A DNA stretch of 64,000 nt from Streptomyces naganishii JCM 4654 (GCF_014650575.1 NZ_BMVF01000001.1:248001-312000), one strand, 5' to 3'; counted from the stretch's first letter, positions 9,509 to 18,643 are shown. Translations and numbers: made by a program. Notes: generated from the sequence alone by a model not told the origin.

Positions 9509-11593
9509 TCACAGGCTCAGCTCCGGATGCAGCCGGTCCAGGGTCCACACCTGCCGCCGCCGGGCCGACAGCGCGGTCAGCGCGAGCGAGGCCGCGGTGA
9601 AGGCCGTGAGCACCGCGCAGGCCAGCCACACCGGGCCGAGTCCGCCGCCGGTGATCAGCCTGCGCAGCGCGTCGACGATGTAGCTCATCGGCAGGAAGGG
9701 ATGCAGGTCGTTGAAGAAGGCCGGACTGGTCTGCACGGGGTAGGTGCCCCCGGCGGACGTCAGCTGGAGCATCAGCAGCGCCAGTACCAGGATCCGGCCC
9801 GCCGGACCGAAGCGCGCGTTCAGCCACTGCACGATCGCCCCGAAGCAGGCCGCCACCAGGAAGAGGAAGGCGATCGTGCCTCCCGCGCGGGTCATCTCCA
9901 GGCCGATCGCCCAGTGCAGCACCGCCATCAGGGCGGCCGTCTGGAGCACCCCGATCACGACCACCGGCAGCCAGCCGGCGAGCGCGATCCGCCAGGCCGA
10001 GGCGCCCGCGGCGAGCGCGCGCCGGTTCATCGGCGCGATCACCATGTACGACACCATGGCGCCCACCCACAGCGACAGCGGGATGAAGTACGGGGCGAAC
10101 CCGGTGCCGTAGTTGGGCGCGTGGTGCAGGTCGCGGGCGGCCAGCTGGACCGGGTCGGCCATGACGCCGGTGCGCCGGTCGCGGTCCGGCTTGTCGTAGT
10201 CGGGGATCTGCTTCGCGCCGTCGTGCAGGCCGCCGGCCAGCTTCCCGGAGCCGTCGGCGAGCTTGTAGATGCCGCCGTTGAGGACCTCGGCGCCCGACTG
10301 GAGCCTGCCGATGCCCTTGTCCAGGCCCGAGGCGCCGGTGACGGCGGTGCCGAGCCCGGTGTGCAGCTTCCTGGCGCCCGCGGCGACCCGGCCGGCGCCC
10401 TCGTTCAGCTTGTCGACCTTCCCGACGGCGTCGGCGAGGTCCTCGGACAGGTGCGGCGCGCGGTCCGCCAGCGCCTGGGCCTGCGTCTGGAGGGTGGCGA
10501 GGTCGGTGTCGAGCTTCTTCAGGTCGCCGTCGTCGTCCGCGATCAGCGCGTTGACGTCGTCGGCGATCGCCGCCACGTCCATGGCGGCCTGCCTGGCCTT
10601 CTTCAGGTCGGCGCAGGCGGCGTCGGGCAGCGTGGGCTGCTCGCAGCGCCGGGTGTAGACGTCGTCCAGGGCGGCGGCGGCCGCGTGGGCGCCCTTGGCC
10701 GCGCCGGGCGCCCTCCTCACCAGCGTGTCCAGGTTGTGCCGTACCGTCTTCGCGGAGTCCGCCACCAGCCGCGCGGTGTCGCCGATCGCCTTCTCGTGGC
10801 CCTTGAGGAACGGGCCCACCTCGGCGTTCGCCGCGTCGACCCGGTCGGCCAGGGCCTGTGTGCCGTCGGCGACCTGGGCGGAGCCGTCCTCCAGGGTGGC
10901 CGCCCCGCCGTTCAGCTTCGCGAGGCCCTTGGACAGCTTCCCGGACGCCCTGCCGGCCTCGCTCAGCCCGTCGGCGAGGTCCTTGGAGCCCTTCTCGGCC
11001 TTGCCGAGGCCGCCCGTGAGCTTGTCGGCGCTGCCGGCGGCCTCGACCGTCTGTCCGTGGATGTCGGAGAACGAGATGAAGATCTTGTCCAGGAAGCCCC
11101 GCGACGCCTTGGTGGAGGCCGCGGTGCGCACCTCGTTGAACACCGTCTTGGAGATCTGGCCGACGATGTAGTTGTTCGCGTCGTTCGTCCGCACCTGGAG
11201 GGCGCTGGTCTCGGGGGACTTGCCGGAGCTGGAGGCGATGCGCCGGCTGAAGTCGGCGGGCATGGTCAGCGACAGGTAGTAGGTGCCGTCCTCGACGCCC
11301 CGCCGGGCCTCGGCGGCGCTCACCCGGTGCCAGTCGAAGACCTCGCTCTTCATCAGCCGCTCGGTGAGGTCGTCGCCGGCCGTGAGCCGCCTGCCGTCCG
11401 CGGTCGCCCCGGTGTCGTCGTCGACCAGCGCCACCGGGATGCGGTCCAGGCGGCCGTACGGGTCCCAGAAGGACCACAGGTACAGCGCGCCGTACAGCAG
11501 GGGCAGCACCAGCAGCGCGACCAGCGCGGCCCGCGGCAGCTTCCCCCGTCCGAAGCGCCGCAGCTCAAGCGCGGCCAGTTTCGGCGAGCGCAT
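9509..11593 (-). CDS. YhgE/Pip-type ABC-2 membrane protein
   Basis: The protein has 694 residues. One transmembrane segment near the N-terminus (about 23-43; LVALLVLPLLYGALYLWSFW) is followed by a large extracytoplasmic region. The C-terminal quarter holds a cluster of about five membrane helices. The central region is built of Ala/Gly-rich helical repeats (ADGTQALADRV, LNGGIYKLADGSGKLAGGL) typical of YhgE/Pip proteins. Relatives include the phage-infection protein Pip and ABC-2 permeases, often next to TetR genes. The start chosen is ATG 11593 (MRSPKLAALEL), overlapping the ABC gene by 29 nt; a longer in-frame start at 11641 is less likely. The cargo is unknown. Confidence 0.85.
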   Translation of the reverse strand: MRSPKLAALELRRFGRGKLPRAALVALLVLPLLYGALYLWSFWDPYGRLDRIPVALVDDDTGATADGRRLTAGDDLTERLMKSEVFDWHRVSAAEARRGVEDGTYYLSLTMPADFSRRIASSSGKSPETSALQVRTNDANNYIVGQISKTVFNEVRTAASTKASRGFLDKIFISFSDIHGQTVEAAGSADKLTGGLGKAEKGSKDLADGLSEAGRASGKLSKGLAKLNGGAATLEDGSAQVADGTQALADRVDAANAEVGPFLKGHEKAIGDTARLVADSAKTVRHNLDTLVRRAPGAAKGAHAAAAALDDVYTRRCEQPTLPDAACADLKKARQAAMDVAAIADDVNALIADDDGDLKKLDTDLATLQTQAQALADRAPHLSEDLADAVGKVDKLNEGAGRVAAGARKLHTGLGTAVTGASGLDKGIGRLQSGAEVLNGGIYKLADGSGKLAGGLHDGAKQIPDYDKPDRDRRTGVMADPVQLAARDLHHAPNYGTGFAPYFIPLSLWVGAMVSYMVIAPMNRRALAAGASAWRIALAGWLPVVVIGVLQTAALMAVLHWAIGLEMTRAGGTIAFLFLVAACFGAIVQWLNARFGPAGRILVLALLMLQLTSAGGTYPVQTSPAFFNDLHPFLPMSYIVDALRRLITGGGLGPVWLACAVLTAFTAASLALTALSARRRQVWTLDRLHPELSL

Positions 11594-12356
11594 CGGCCGC
11601 CCCCTTCTCCTCGCCGGTCCCGGTCCCGGTGTTCTCTTCACCGGGGCCGGCCTTCGTGTTCCTCGCGGGCGCCGGTCGGGTCGACACGGTGACCGCGTCG
11701 CCGGGGGCCTCGCTGCACACCGCGAGCACGGTCGTCCCCGACTCGGTGATGGACCTCAACAGCGCCCAGGCCTGGTCCCGTTCGGCGTCCGAGAGCTTGA
11801 AGTCGGTGTCGTCGACGCCGAGCAGCCGCGGCCCGGACATCAACGCCAGCGCCACCGACAGGCGCAGCTCCTCCAGGCGCTCCAGATCGCGCACGGCGGT
11901 GCGCGGACCCTTGGGCAGCGCCTCCACGTCGAGTCCGGCGGCCGTGAGCGCCGAGTCGATCAGCAGCTTCGTCTCCGCCCTGCGCTCGGACCGCGGCCGC
12001 AGCAGCCCGCGCGGCGAGGCCCCGAACCGGCGCTCCATCAGCGCCCGTTCCCGCAGGTGCTCGCCGACGGTCAGGGCCGGTTCGAGATCGGTGACGCCGG
12101 CCACGTTGGCCAGCGCGGCCGCCCGGCGCAGCCCGGCCATGTGCCGGGGCGGTTTGAACCCGCCCACGTCGGCCACTCCCTCGGTGGGCTTCATCCGCCC
12201 GGTGAGCGCGAGCAGCAGACACGTGCGCCCGGACCCGGACGGGCCCTCGACGGCGATCAGCGAACCGGGGCCGGCGTCGATGCCGATGCCCCGGAACGCC
12301 CAGCCGCGGGGCCCGCGCAGTCCGAAGTCGCGCGCCGCGACGCCGAGACCGTCCAC
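11565..12356 (-). CDS. Degenerate ABC-type ATP-binding protein
   Basis: The protein has 263 residues starting from GTG 12356, which has GGGGAGGG about 8 nt upstream. The fold is ABC-like: a P-loop GPSGSGRT at residues 38-45, a Q-loop-like region and a terminal acidic stretch. However, the Walker A lysine is arginine (R44). No LSGGQ signature is found (LERLEELRLS stands in its place). The Walker B region reads RLLGVDD, with Asp where the catalytic Glu should be. It is coupled to the YhgE-like gene by overlap and is probably its partner. Hydrolysis may be weak or absent; a regulatory or nucleotide-binding role is possible. Confidence 0.75.
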   Translation of the reverse strand: MDGLGVAARDFGLRGPRGWAFRGIGIDAGPGSLIAVEGPSGSGRTCLLLALTGRMKPTEGVADVGGFKPPRHMAGLRRAAALANVAGVTDLEPALTVGEHLRERALMERRFGASPRGLLRPRSERRAETKLLIDSALTAAGLDVEALPKGPRTAVRDLERLEELRLSVALALMSGPRLLGVDDTDFKLSDAERDQAWALLRSITESGTTVLAVCSEAPGDAVTVSTRPAPARNTKAGPGEENTGTGTGEEKGAADALAETGRA

Positions 12357-12410
12357 GGCCTTCCCTCCCCTGGGATTGCCGGGACCGCCGCTCAGCGCAC
12401 CCCGGACTTT

Positions 12411-12432
12411 TTGAACTGACTGGTCAGTGCAA
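12411..12432. promoter_or_regulatory. Palindromic operator, probable TetR-family site
   Basis: The 22-bp site has the form TTG-n-ACTGAC-TG-GTCAGT-n-CAA, a perfect dyad apart from one central dinucleotide and one unpaired base on each side. It begins where the minus-strand ABC operon promoter's -10 box ends (12433) and covers the predicted transcription start, so a bound repressor would block initiation. The nearest regulator is the TetR protein at the far end of the same operon. Confidence 0.75.
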
Positions 12433-12461
12433 AAACTACCTCGAACCTCCGATCGAAGCAA
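12433..12461 (-). promoter_or_regulatory. Promoter of the ABC/YhgE/TetR operon
   Basis: On the minus strand, TTGCTT (complement of 12456-12461), a 17-nt spacer and TAGTTT (complement of 12433-12438) form a good HrdB-type promoter. Transcription would start inside the palindromic operator, about 70 nt before the GTG at 12356. Confidence 0.65.
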
Positions 12462-12551
12462 AAGGCCAGGTCAGAACGGATTGTCAGTGCCATACCCCAC
12501 GATGGGGACATACGGCACCAGTGCCGTGACACTGACGACAGGAGGATCGTC

Positions 12552-13127
12552 ATGGCCAATTCGTCCGCAGCCGCCGCGCGCCGGCGCCGCGCCACCGGCC
12601 CTGCCCCCTCACTGACCGGCCCGGCGAGCGACGTGCACCCCGTGCTCCGCCGGACCACGGCCCCGCCCGCCGCGCTCGACCTGCTCGCCCAGGCCCGCGC
12701 CGGACTCGACGAGGCGACCGTCCTCGAAACGCCCAACGAGCGGTACGCGACGGCGCACCTCGCCGCCCTGCGCACCGCCGCCGCCGTGCTCGCCGCACGC
12801 GGACGGCCCGAGCCCACACCCCGGCGCCGGGCCCGGATCCGGAGCGCCTGGGAAGTGCTCCCGGAAATCGCGCCCGAACTCGCCGAGTGGAGCGCGCTGT
12901 TCGCCTCGGGCGCCCGGCGCCGCGCCCGCGCCGAGGCGGGCATCCCGGGCGCGGCCGGCCGCCGCGACGCCGACGACCTGATACGGGACGTGGCGATGTT
13001 CATCCGCCTCGTCGAGCGCATACTGGTGCTCCAGCCCGTGCTGCCCCAGCCGCGCCAGGACGCCGAGGAGCCCGGCGCCCCCCGCACCGGGCACGGCGTC
13101 CCGCGCGAGATGCCCGACGCGGGCTGA
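12552..13127 (+). CDS. SAV_6107-family HEPN-domain protein
   Basis: This is a 191-residue alpha-helical protein. The conserved core (about 40-90, ALDLLAQARAGL then NERYATAHLAALR; second half AWEVLPEIAPELAEWSALF) matches the SAV_6107 HEPN family of actinobacteria. R64 and H69 give an Rx4H motif, the spacing used by HEPN ribonucleases, but the residue after Arg is Tyr rather than the polar residue typical of active enzymes. The last 30 or so residues are Pro/Gly-rich and probably disordered. The start is ATG 12552 with AGGAGG 6 nt upstream. It is divergent from the TetR-controlled operon. Its biological role is not established. Confidence 0.82.
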   Translation: MANSSAAAARRRRATGPAPSLTGPASDVHPVLRRTTAPPAALDLLAQARAGLDEATVLETPNERYATAHLAALRTAAAVLAARGRPEPTPRRRARIRSAWEVLPEIAPELAEWSALFASGARRRARAEAGIPGAAGRRDADDLIRDVAMFIRLVERILVLQPVLPQPRQDAEEPGAPRTGHGVPREMPDAG

Positions 13128-13270
13128 GCCCGGCCAGGGGGCAGACGGCGCACCGGAGGCAATAGGGTGGAGGCGCATGAGGCCTTCCCTCCACCCGCTT
13201 CCGGGGCCGGGAAGGCAGCCCGATCGCTCCGCCGTGCAAGAGGCGGTGCCGCCTCGAGGAGTCAACTGCC

Positions 13271-14032
13271 GTGCCGGACCCGATGCGCCCGCCCGTCTCC
13301 CGCGCCGCTCTGCGCACCGCCGTGGTCTGGGAGGTCCTTCAGGACGCCCTGGACCGCCGGGTCAAGGCCACCGGCCGGGAGTCGCTGGACGTCCTCGACA
13401 CCGGCGGCGGCAGCGGCAACTTCGCCGTGCCCCTGGCCCGCCTCGGCCACCGCGTCACCGTGGTCGACCCCAGCCCCAACGCCCTGTTCGCCCTGGAGCG
13501 CCGGGCCGCGGAGGCCGGCGTCGCCGAGCGCGTGCGCGGTGTGCAGGGCGACGCCCACGGCCTCTTCGACGTGGTCGAGCGCGGCGGGTACGACGCGGTG
13601 CTGTGCCACGGCGTCCTCGAGTACGTCGACGACCCCGCCGAGGGCGTGCGCAACGCGGTGGCCGCGCTGCGCCCCGAGGGCGTGCTCAGCCTGCTCGCCG
13701 CCGGCCTCGGCGGCGCCGTGCTCGCCCGCGCCCTGGCCGGCCACTTCAAGGAGGCCCGCCAGGCCCTCGGCGACCCTGACGGCCGCTGGGGCGAGGGCGA
13801 CCCGGTCCCGCGCCGCTTCACCGCCGAGCAGCTGACGGCCCTGGCCGAGGGCGCGGGCTTGCGCGTGGGCGCCATCCACGGCGTACGGGTCTTCGCCGAC
13901 CTGGTGCCCGGCGTCCTGGTCGACACCGAGCCCGGCGCCCTGGACGCCCTCCTCCAGCTGGAGTCCGCGGCGGCCGAGCTCCCGGCCTTCCACTCGGTGG
14001 CCACCCAGCTCCACGTCCTGGCCAGCCTCTGA
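13271..14032 (+). CDS. Class I SAM-dependent methyltransferase
   Basis: The protein has 253 residues. Motif I is VLDTGGGSGNFAVPLA (about 41-56), followed by VTVVDPSPNALFALE (motif II, acidic Asp binding the ribose), GDAHGL and YDAVLCHGVLEYVDDP (motif IV region). The C-terminal half has the FTAEQLTALAEGAGL segment seen in CmoA/UbiE-like methyltransferases. The substrate cannot be deduced. The start is GTG 13271 after GAGGAG. A 7-bp perfect hairpin (13240-13255) ends just before that ribosome-binding site. The gap to the HEPN gene is 143 nt, so co-transcription is possible. Confidence 0.85.
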   Translation: MPDPMRPPVSRAALRTAVVWEVLQDALDRRVKATGRESLDVLDTGGGSGNFAVPLARLGHRVTVVDPSPNALFALERRAAEAGVAERVRGVQGDAHGLFDVVERGGYDAVLCHGVLEYVDDPAEGVRNAVAALRPEGVLSLLAAGLGGAVLARALAGHFKEARQALGDPDGRWGEGDPVPRRFTAEQLTALAEGAGLRVGAIHGVRVFADLVPGVLVDTEPGALDALLQLESAAAELPAFHSVATQLHVLASL

Positions 14033-14234
14033 CGGCCACCGGCCACCGGCCCCCGGTCGCCCGCACGCGGGGCGAGGTGCCGACTGCGCCACAGCCCCCC
14101 CGATCCGGGATGTGGGGCCGTATGATCGAGGGAGACCGTCCGGCATGACGGACCGGCCGCCGGGGAATGGAAGCCTCAGCGAGCCGGGACGGTCATGGCG
14201 GATTCCGGTTGGCCAATTGGCGCAGAGGGGCGGG

Positions 14235-14263
14235 TTTCACGGGGGCGATTCCCTGCCTATCCT
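14235..14263 (+). promoter_or_regulatory. Putative promoter of the DUF3040 gene
   Basis: TTTCAC (14235-14240), a 17-nt spacer and TATCCT (14258-14263) place a transcription start near 14270, giving a leader of about 40 nt with GAGGAG before the GTG at 14313. Confidence 0.5.
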
Positions 14264-14312
14264 GAAGGGACCCCCCGGGTCGCCCCGGCGACTGCACGAT
14301 GAGGAGGACTCC

Positions 14313-14702
14313 GTGCCGCTCTCGGAGCACGAGCAGCGCATGCTCGAGCAGATGGAGCGAGCGCTGTACGCCGAAGATCCCAAGTTCGCGTCGGCGCTCG
14401 AGGGAAGCGGGCTGCGTACGTACACCCGGCGGCGGGTCTACCAGGCGGCTGCGGGCTTCCTCGTCGGTATCGCGCTCCTCATGGCAGGTGTGATCGTCCA
14501 GCAGATCTGGGTGAGCGTGGTGGGCTTCCTGGCGATGCTGGCGTGCGCCGTGCTGGTCGTGACCGGCTGGCGCAAGGCGCCCAAGCCGGGTGAGCAGGCC
14601 GTGGGCGGTCCGCACGCCCGCCGTCAGGCCCGGCCCAGGCGCTCCATGATGGACCGTATCGAGCAGCGCTGGCAGCGCCGCCGGGACGAGCAGGGTCACT
14701 GA
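14313..14702 (+). CDS. DUF3040 small membrane protein
   Basis: The protein has 129 residues. The N-terminal PLSEHEQRMLEQMERALYAEDPKFA is the hallmark of DUF3040 proteins, a family widespread in actinobacteria. Two hydrophobic helices follow (about 48-66 and 68-87). The C-terminus is strongly basic (ARRQARPRRSMMDRIEQRWQ). The acidic N-terminal helix and basic tail flank the membrane hairpin, so both ends are probably cytoplasmic. The start is GTG 14313 with a GAGGAG ribosome-binding site. Position beside cell-envelope genes is the only clue to function. Confidence 0.87.
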   Translation: MPLSEHEQRMLEQMERALYAEDPKFASALEGSGLRTYTRRRVYQAAAGFLVGIALLMAGVIVQQIWVSVVGFLAMLACAVLVVTGWRKAPKPGEQAVGGPHARRQARPRRSMMDRIEQRWQRRRDEQGH

Positions 14703-14754
14703 CCCGCACCCGGCAGTCCCGCCGGCCGGGGACCGGCCGAGGGCAATCACCCCA

Positions 14755-14806
14755 GGACATGGCGAGGGGGCGACCGCGTTCAGCGGTCGCCCCCTCACTC
14801 ATGTCC
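14755..14806. terminator. Bidirectional terminator between convergent genes
   Basis: A perfect 14-bp stem (14764-14777 / 14783-14796) around a 5-nt loop is extended by an outer 7-bp pairing, GGACATG / CATGTCC. It lies between the DUF3040 gene (plus) and the transglutaminase gene (minus) and can serve both. Confidence 0.85.
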
Positions 14807-14811
14807 CGCGC

Positions 14812-17229
14812 TCAGCCCCCCTCGGCCTCCGCCTGCCCGGCCCCCCGCCGTGGCGTCATCCGCCGAAGGGCCGCCCGCCGCATGCCCACCGCACGGGTCC
14901 GCGCCGCCTCCCACCGTGCCGAAGCCGCCCAGGCCAGGCGGGCGGTCGAGCGCGGGGCGAGCGCGGCGCGCAGCCGGGCGCCGCGGGAGGCCGTGCTCCG
15001 CAGGCCGTCGGTGGCGCGGCGCACCTCCTGCGCGAGCCCGGCGACCGGACGCGGCCGGGGCGCGTAGAGGACCTGTTCCACCGCTTCGGCCACCCGGTGC
15101 ACCGAGGCCGCGGCCACGGGGTCGAGGTGTCCGAGACGGACGATGCGGGCGGCCGCCTTGCGCGGGGTGTGCGAGTCGTCCGGAAGGATCCCGAAGTCCC
15201 AGGCGGTGTCGGTCAGTTCCTGCCACACCGCCAGGGTGTGCGGCACGGTGTCCGCGTCACCGCGCCCGTGCGCGCCGAGCCGCAGGGACCGGGTGCGCCT
15301 GCGCCACAGCAGGGGTGACAGCGGCAGCAGGACGACGGCGAGCGCGCCGAGCGTCCACGCCAGAGCCGTGGGCCAGCCGCTGCCGCCGTCGTGCGGGGAG
15401 AGCACGGCCTGCGCGGACGGGCCGGAGCACTCCTGGAGGCGCTTGAGCTCCGGCGAGCAGCTCTGGCTCGCCGAGGGCGCGGCGGAGGGCTCGCTGCTCG
15501 CGCCCGCCGAGGGCCGCACCTGGTCGGGCAGAGTGGTGCCCGGGGTGCTGGACTGGGTGTACGACGGGACCGTGCCCCGGGTCGGGGTCGGCTCGAAGCG
15601 GGTCCAGCCGATGCCCTCGAAGTACAGCTCGGGCCAGGCGTGGGCGTCCTTCAGGCCGACCGCGATGGTGCCGTCGCCCTGCGGGGTGCCGGGCGCGAAG
15701 CCCACGGCGACCCGGGCGGGTATGCCGAGGGTGCGGGCCATCGCCGCCATCGCGAAGGAGAAGTGCACGCAGAAGCCGCGCTTGTCCTTGAGGAACTTGG
15801 CGATGGCCTGGGAGCCGCTGCCGACCTCGACCTGGGTGTCGTACTGGAAGCCGCCGTTCAGCGCGAACCAGTCCTGGAGCTTGACCGCCTGCTCGTAGTG
15901 GTTGGCCGTCCCCTCGGTCACCGCGCGCGCGGTCTGCGCGACCACGGGCGGAAGGGACTTGGGGATCCTGGTGTACTCGCGCCTGAGCGCGGGCGCCGGG
16001 TCCGGGGCCGCGGCGAGCTGCTGCGCCGTGGGCTGTACGTCGAGGCTCCTCACCCGGTAGGTCAGCCCGCGCGTGTTCTGGCCGTGGTCGCCGACCAGGG
16101 TCATGCCCACCGGTTCGTAGCGCCAACTGCCGTCGATCCGCACCCCGCTCGGCGGGTACGGCATGGGCAGCCAGTCCTGGGCGTACCAGTCGGCGGCGGA
16201 GACGGTCGTGGTGATCTCGGCGCGTTTGACGCCGCCGTCGAGTCCGGCCGGGGTGGGGAAGGGGTCGGGCACGCCGACGATGTGCCGCTGGGAGGGCTTC
16301 CAGGTGGTGCCGTCGAAGTCGTCCAGGGACACGATCCGCAGGTAGAGGCCGGAGGCGTCGGTGGCGGTGGTGCGCAGGGACATGACCGTGCGGTCCTCGT
16401 CCACGTTGAGGCTGTCGCGCAGGGACACCAGCGGGTTCACCGCGGAGATCGTGCCGCCGTCGCCGCTGCCCGGGCCGGCTCCCGTACCGCCGGGGCCCAG
16501 CAGGCCGCCCTCCATGGCGGGCAGGGCGAGCGGCGCGACCAGCGCGATGCCGAGCGCCACCGCGCCGATGCGGCGCCCGGTGCGCACCGGCGCCACCGCC
16601 CCGCCCGGGTCCCCGCCCGGAGTGCGCGCGGCCCCGGCGAAGACCCGGCCCCACTGCGCGAGCCGGTCGCGGCCCTCCGCCAGCAGCAGCGTCAGATAGC
16701 CCGCCGCCGCGACCAGGAACCACAGCCAGTGCGCGCCGTGGCCGCCGGACAGTCCCGCGGCCACCGAGTACAGGGCGAGCAGGGGCAGGCCGGCCGGGGC
16801 GGCGGTGCGGAAGGTCACCGCGAGGGTGTCGACGATCAGCCCGATCACCAGCACGCCCCCGACGAGCATCAGCCGGATGCCGTCGGACAGGGGCGCCGGC
16901 GTCGCGTACCGGCCCACGTCCTCGCCGCCCTGGCGCAGCAGCTCGACCAGGTGCCGTACGGCCTCCGGGCCGGGGACCAGCCCCAGGAAGGCCTGGGGGC
17001 GGGCGAAGACCAGGGTGAGCAGCACCAGCATCACCAGCGCCTGGGCCGCGACGGTCAGCGGCCGGGCGAGCGGCACCCGCCGGGCCGCCGCGCCGGCGGC
17101 CGACTGCACCGCCAGCATCAGCGCGGCCTGCACGATCCAGGTCCCGGGGGAGACCAGGGGCAGCAGCGAGCACGCCGCCATCAGCGTGGCCGCCGCGGCG
17201 CACAGCGCCAGCCGTGTCCGCCCGCTCAT
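14812..17229 (-). CDS. DUF3488/transglutaminase-like membrane protein
   Basis: The protein has 805 residues. Several N-terminal membrane helices (DUF3488, about 1-235) precede a large extracytoplasmic region with a transglutaminase-like fold. This includes RGFCVHFSFAMAAMARTLGIPAR with Cys487, then KDAHAWPELYFEGIGWTRFEPTP supplying the His and acidic partner. A Ser/Pro-rich linker, one more membrane helix (about 625-645) and a DUF4129-like cytoplasmic tail follow. The layout matches TgpA-type proteins. It is coupled to the DUF58 gene by a 4-nt ATGA overlap. With DUF58 and MoxR it forms a conserved set, probably acting on envelope proteins or peptides. Confidence 0.9.
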   Translation of the reverse strand: MSGRTRLALCAAAATLMAACSLLPLVSPGTWIVQAALMLAVQSAAGAAARRVPLARPLTVAAQALVMLVLLTLVFARPQAFLGLVPGPEAVRHLVELLRQGGEDVGRYATPAPLSDGIRLMLVGGVLVIGLIVDTLAVTFRTAAPAGLPLLALYSVAAGLSGGHGAHWLWFLVAAAGYLTLLLAEGRDRLAQWGRVFAGAARTPGGDPGGAVAPVRTGRRIGAVALGIALVAPLALPAMEGGLLGPGGTGAGPGSGDGGTISAVNPLVSLRDSLNVDEDRTVMSLRTTATDASGLYLRIVSLDDFDGTTWKPSQRHIVGVPDPFPTPAGLDGGVKRAEITTTVSAADWYAQDWLPMPYPPSGVRIDGSWRYEPVGMTLVGDHGQNTRGLTYRVRSLDVQPTAQQLAAAPDPAPALRREYTRIPKSLPPVVAQTARAVTEGTANHYEQAVKLQDWFALNGGFQYDTQVEVGSGSQAIAKFLKDKRGFCVHFSFAMAAMARTLGIPARVAVGFAPGTPQGDGTIAVGLKDAHAWPELYFEGIGWTRFEPTPTRGTVPSYTQSSTPGTTLPDQVRPSAGASSEPSAAPSASQSCSPELKRLQECSGPSAQAVLSPHDGGSGWPTALAWTLGALAVVLLPLSPLLWRRRTRSLRLGAHGRGDADTVPHTLAVWQELTDTAWDFGILPDDSHTPRKAAARIVRLGHLDPVAAASVHRVAEAVEQVLYAPRPRPVAGLAQEVRRATDGLRSTASRGARLRAALAPRSTARLAWAASARWEAARTRAVGMRRAALRRMTPRRGAGQAEAEGG

Positions 17230-18643
17230 ACCCGTGCCTCCCCGAAACCCGCCCCGCCGGCCGTGCCGCCGTCCGTCCCGCCCGCGCCGCCCGTCGTGAC
17301 GCCCGCGGCCACGCCCGTGCGGGTGCGGTCGGCCTGGCGCCACACCTCGTCCAGTGCGGCCCCGCGCGGGACGGGCACCACCGTCCAGCCCGCCTCGCGC
17401 AGCATCCGCAGCCGCTCCTCGCCGCCGGCGCCGCCCGGGCCGGGCACGTCGGTGGCCTCCCGTGTCCAGGCCGCGCTGTCCAGTACGAAGGCGACGGCGC
17501 CGCCGCTGCGCTGCCGCATCCGCGCGGCGAGGGCGGCCTGCTGCTCGTCCAGGTCGCCGAGGAAGGCCACGAGCAGCCCCTCGTTGCCGCCGCGCAGCAC
17601 GTCGTGGGCGCGCGAGAGGCCCGCGCCGTCGGAGTGGTCGATCACCGCGAGGGTGTCCATCATCAGCCCGGCCGCGTCCGCCGACTCCTGCCCGCTGCCC
17701 GCGAAGCCGTCCCCGCCCTCGCCGGGCACCGAGTCGCCGGTGTCCGTCAGCAGCCGCACCGAGAAGCCCCGCTCCAGCATGTGCACCAGCACGGACGCGG
17801 CGCCCGACACCGCCCACTCGAAGGCCGAGTCCGGTCCCGCGCCGCGGTAGGCGACGGCCCGGGTGTCCAGCAGCACCGTGCAGCGGGCGCGCTGCGGCTG
17901 CTCCTCGCGGCGCACCATCAGCTCGCCGTAGCGCGCGGTGGAGCGCCAGTGCACGCGCCGCAGGTCGTCGCCGTAGCGGTACCCGCGCGGGATGACGTCG
18001 TCCTCGCCCGCCAGCGCCAGCGAACGCTGCCGTCCGTCGCCGTACCCCCTGGCCTCGCCGCTCAGCCGGACCGGGGGCAGCGGCTCCACGCGCGGGACGA
18101 CGGTCAGGGTGTCGTACGCCGAGAAGGAGCGGGTCAGCTCGCACATCCCGAACGGGTCGGTCAGGCGCAGCTGGAGCGGGCCGAGCGGATAGCGGCCGCG
18201 CAGGTCGGAGCGGACCCGGTAGGACACCTCGCGCCGGCCGCCCGGCTCGACCCGGTCGAGCACGAAGCGGGGGCGCGGCCCGAGCACGTACGGCACGCGG
18301 TCCTGGAGCATCAGCAGCCCGGTGGGCAGCCGGGAGACGTTGTCCATGCGCAGGTGCACCCGCGCCTCGCTGCCCGCGGGCACCCGCGCGGGGGCCAGGC
18401 GGCGGCCGGCGGCGACCCGGTAGCGCGTGCGGTACAGCACGGTCGCGCAGACCAGCGGCAGCGCGGCGAGCAGCAGACCGACCCGCAGCAGGTCGCTCTG
18501 CCCGAGGACGTAGGCGCAGACGGCGGCGGCGGCCCCGGCCGCCAGGAAGGAGCGTCCGCGCGTGGTCAGACCGGACAGCGCGGTGCGGACCCCGCCCCCG
18601 CCGTCCCGGTCGTCCTGGGCGTACGGCGTGCCCGCGCCGGCCA

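Noticed and set aside
14181-14240. tRNA-like or riboswitch-like structure upstream of the DUF3040 gene
   Set aside because: TTGGCCAATTGGC is a short palindrome only. No cloverleaf or known aptamer motif is present.
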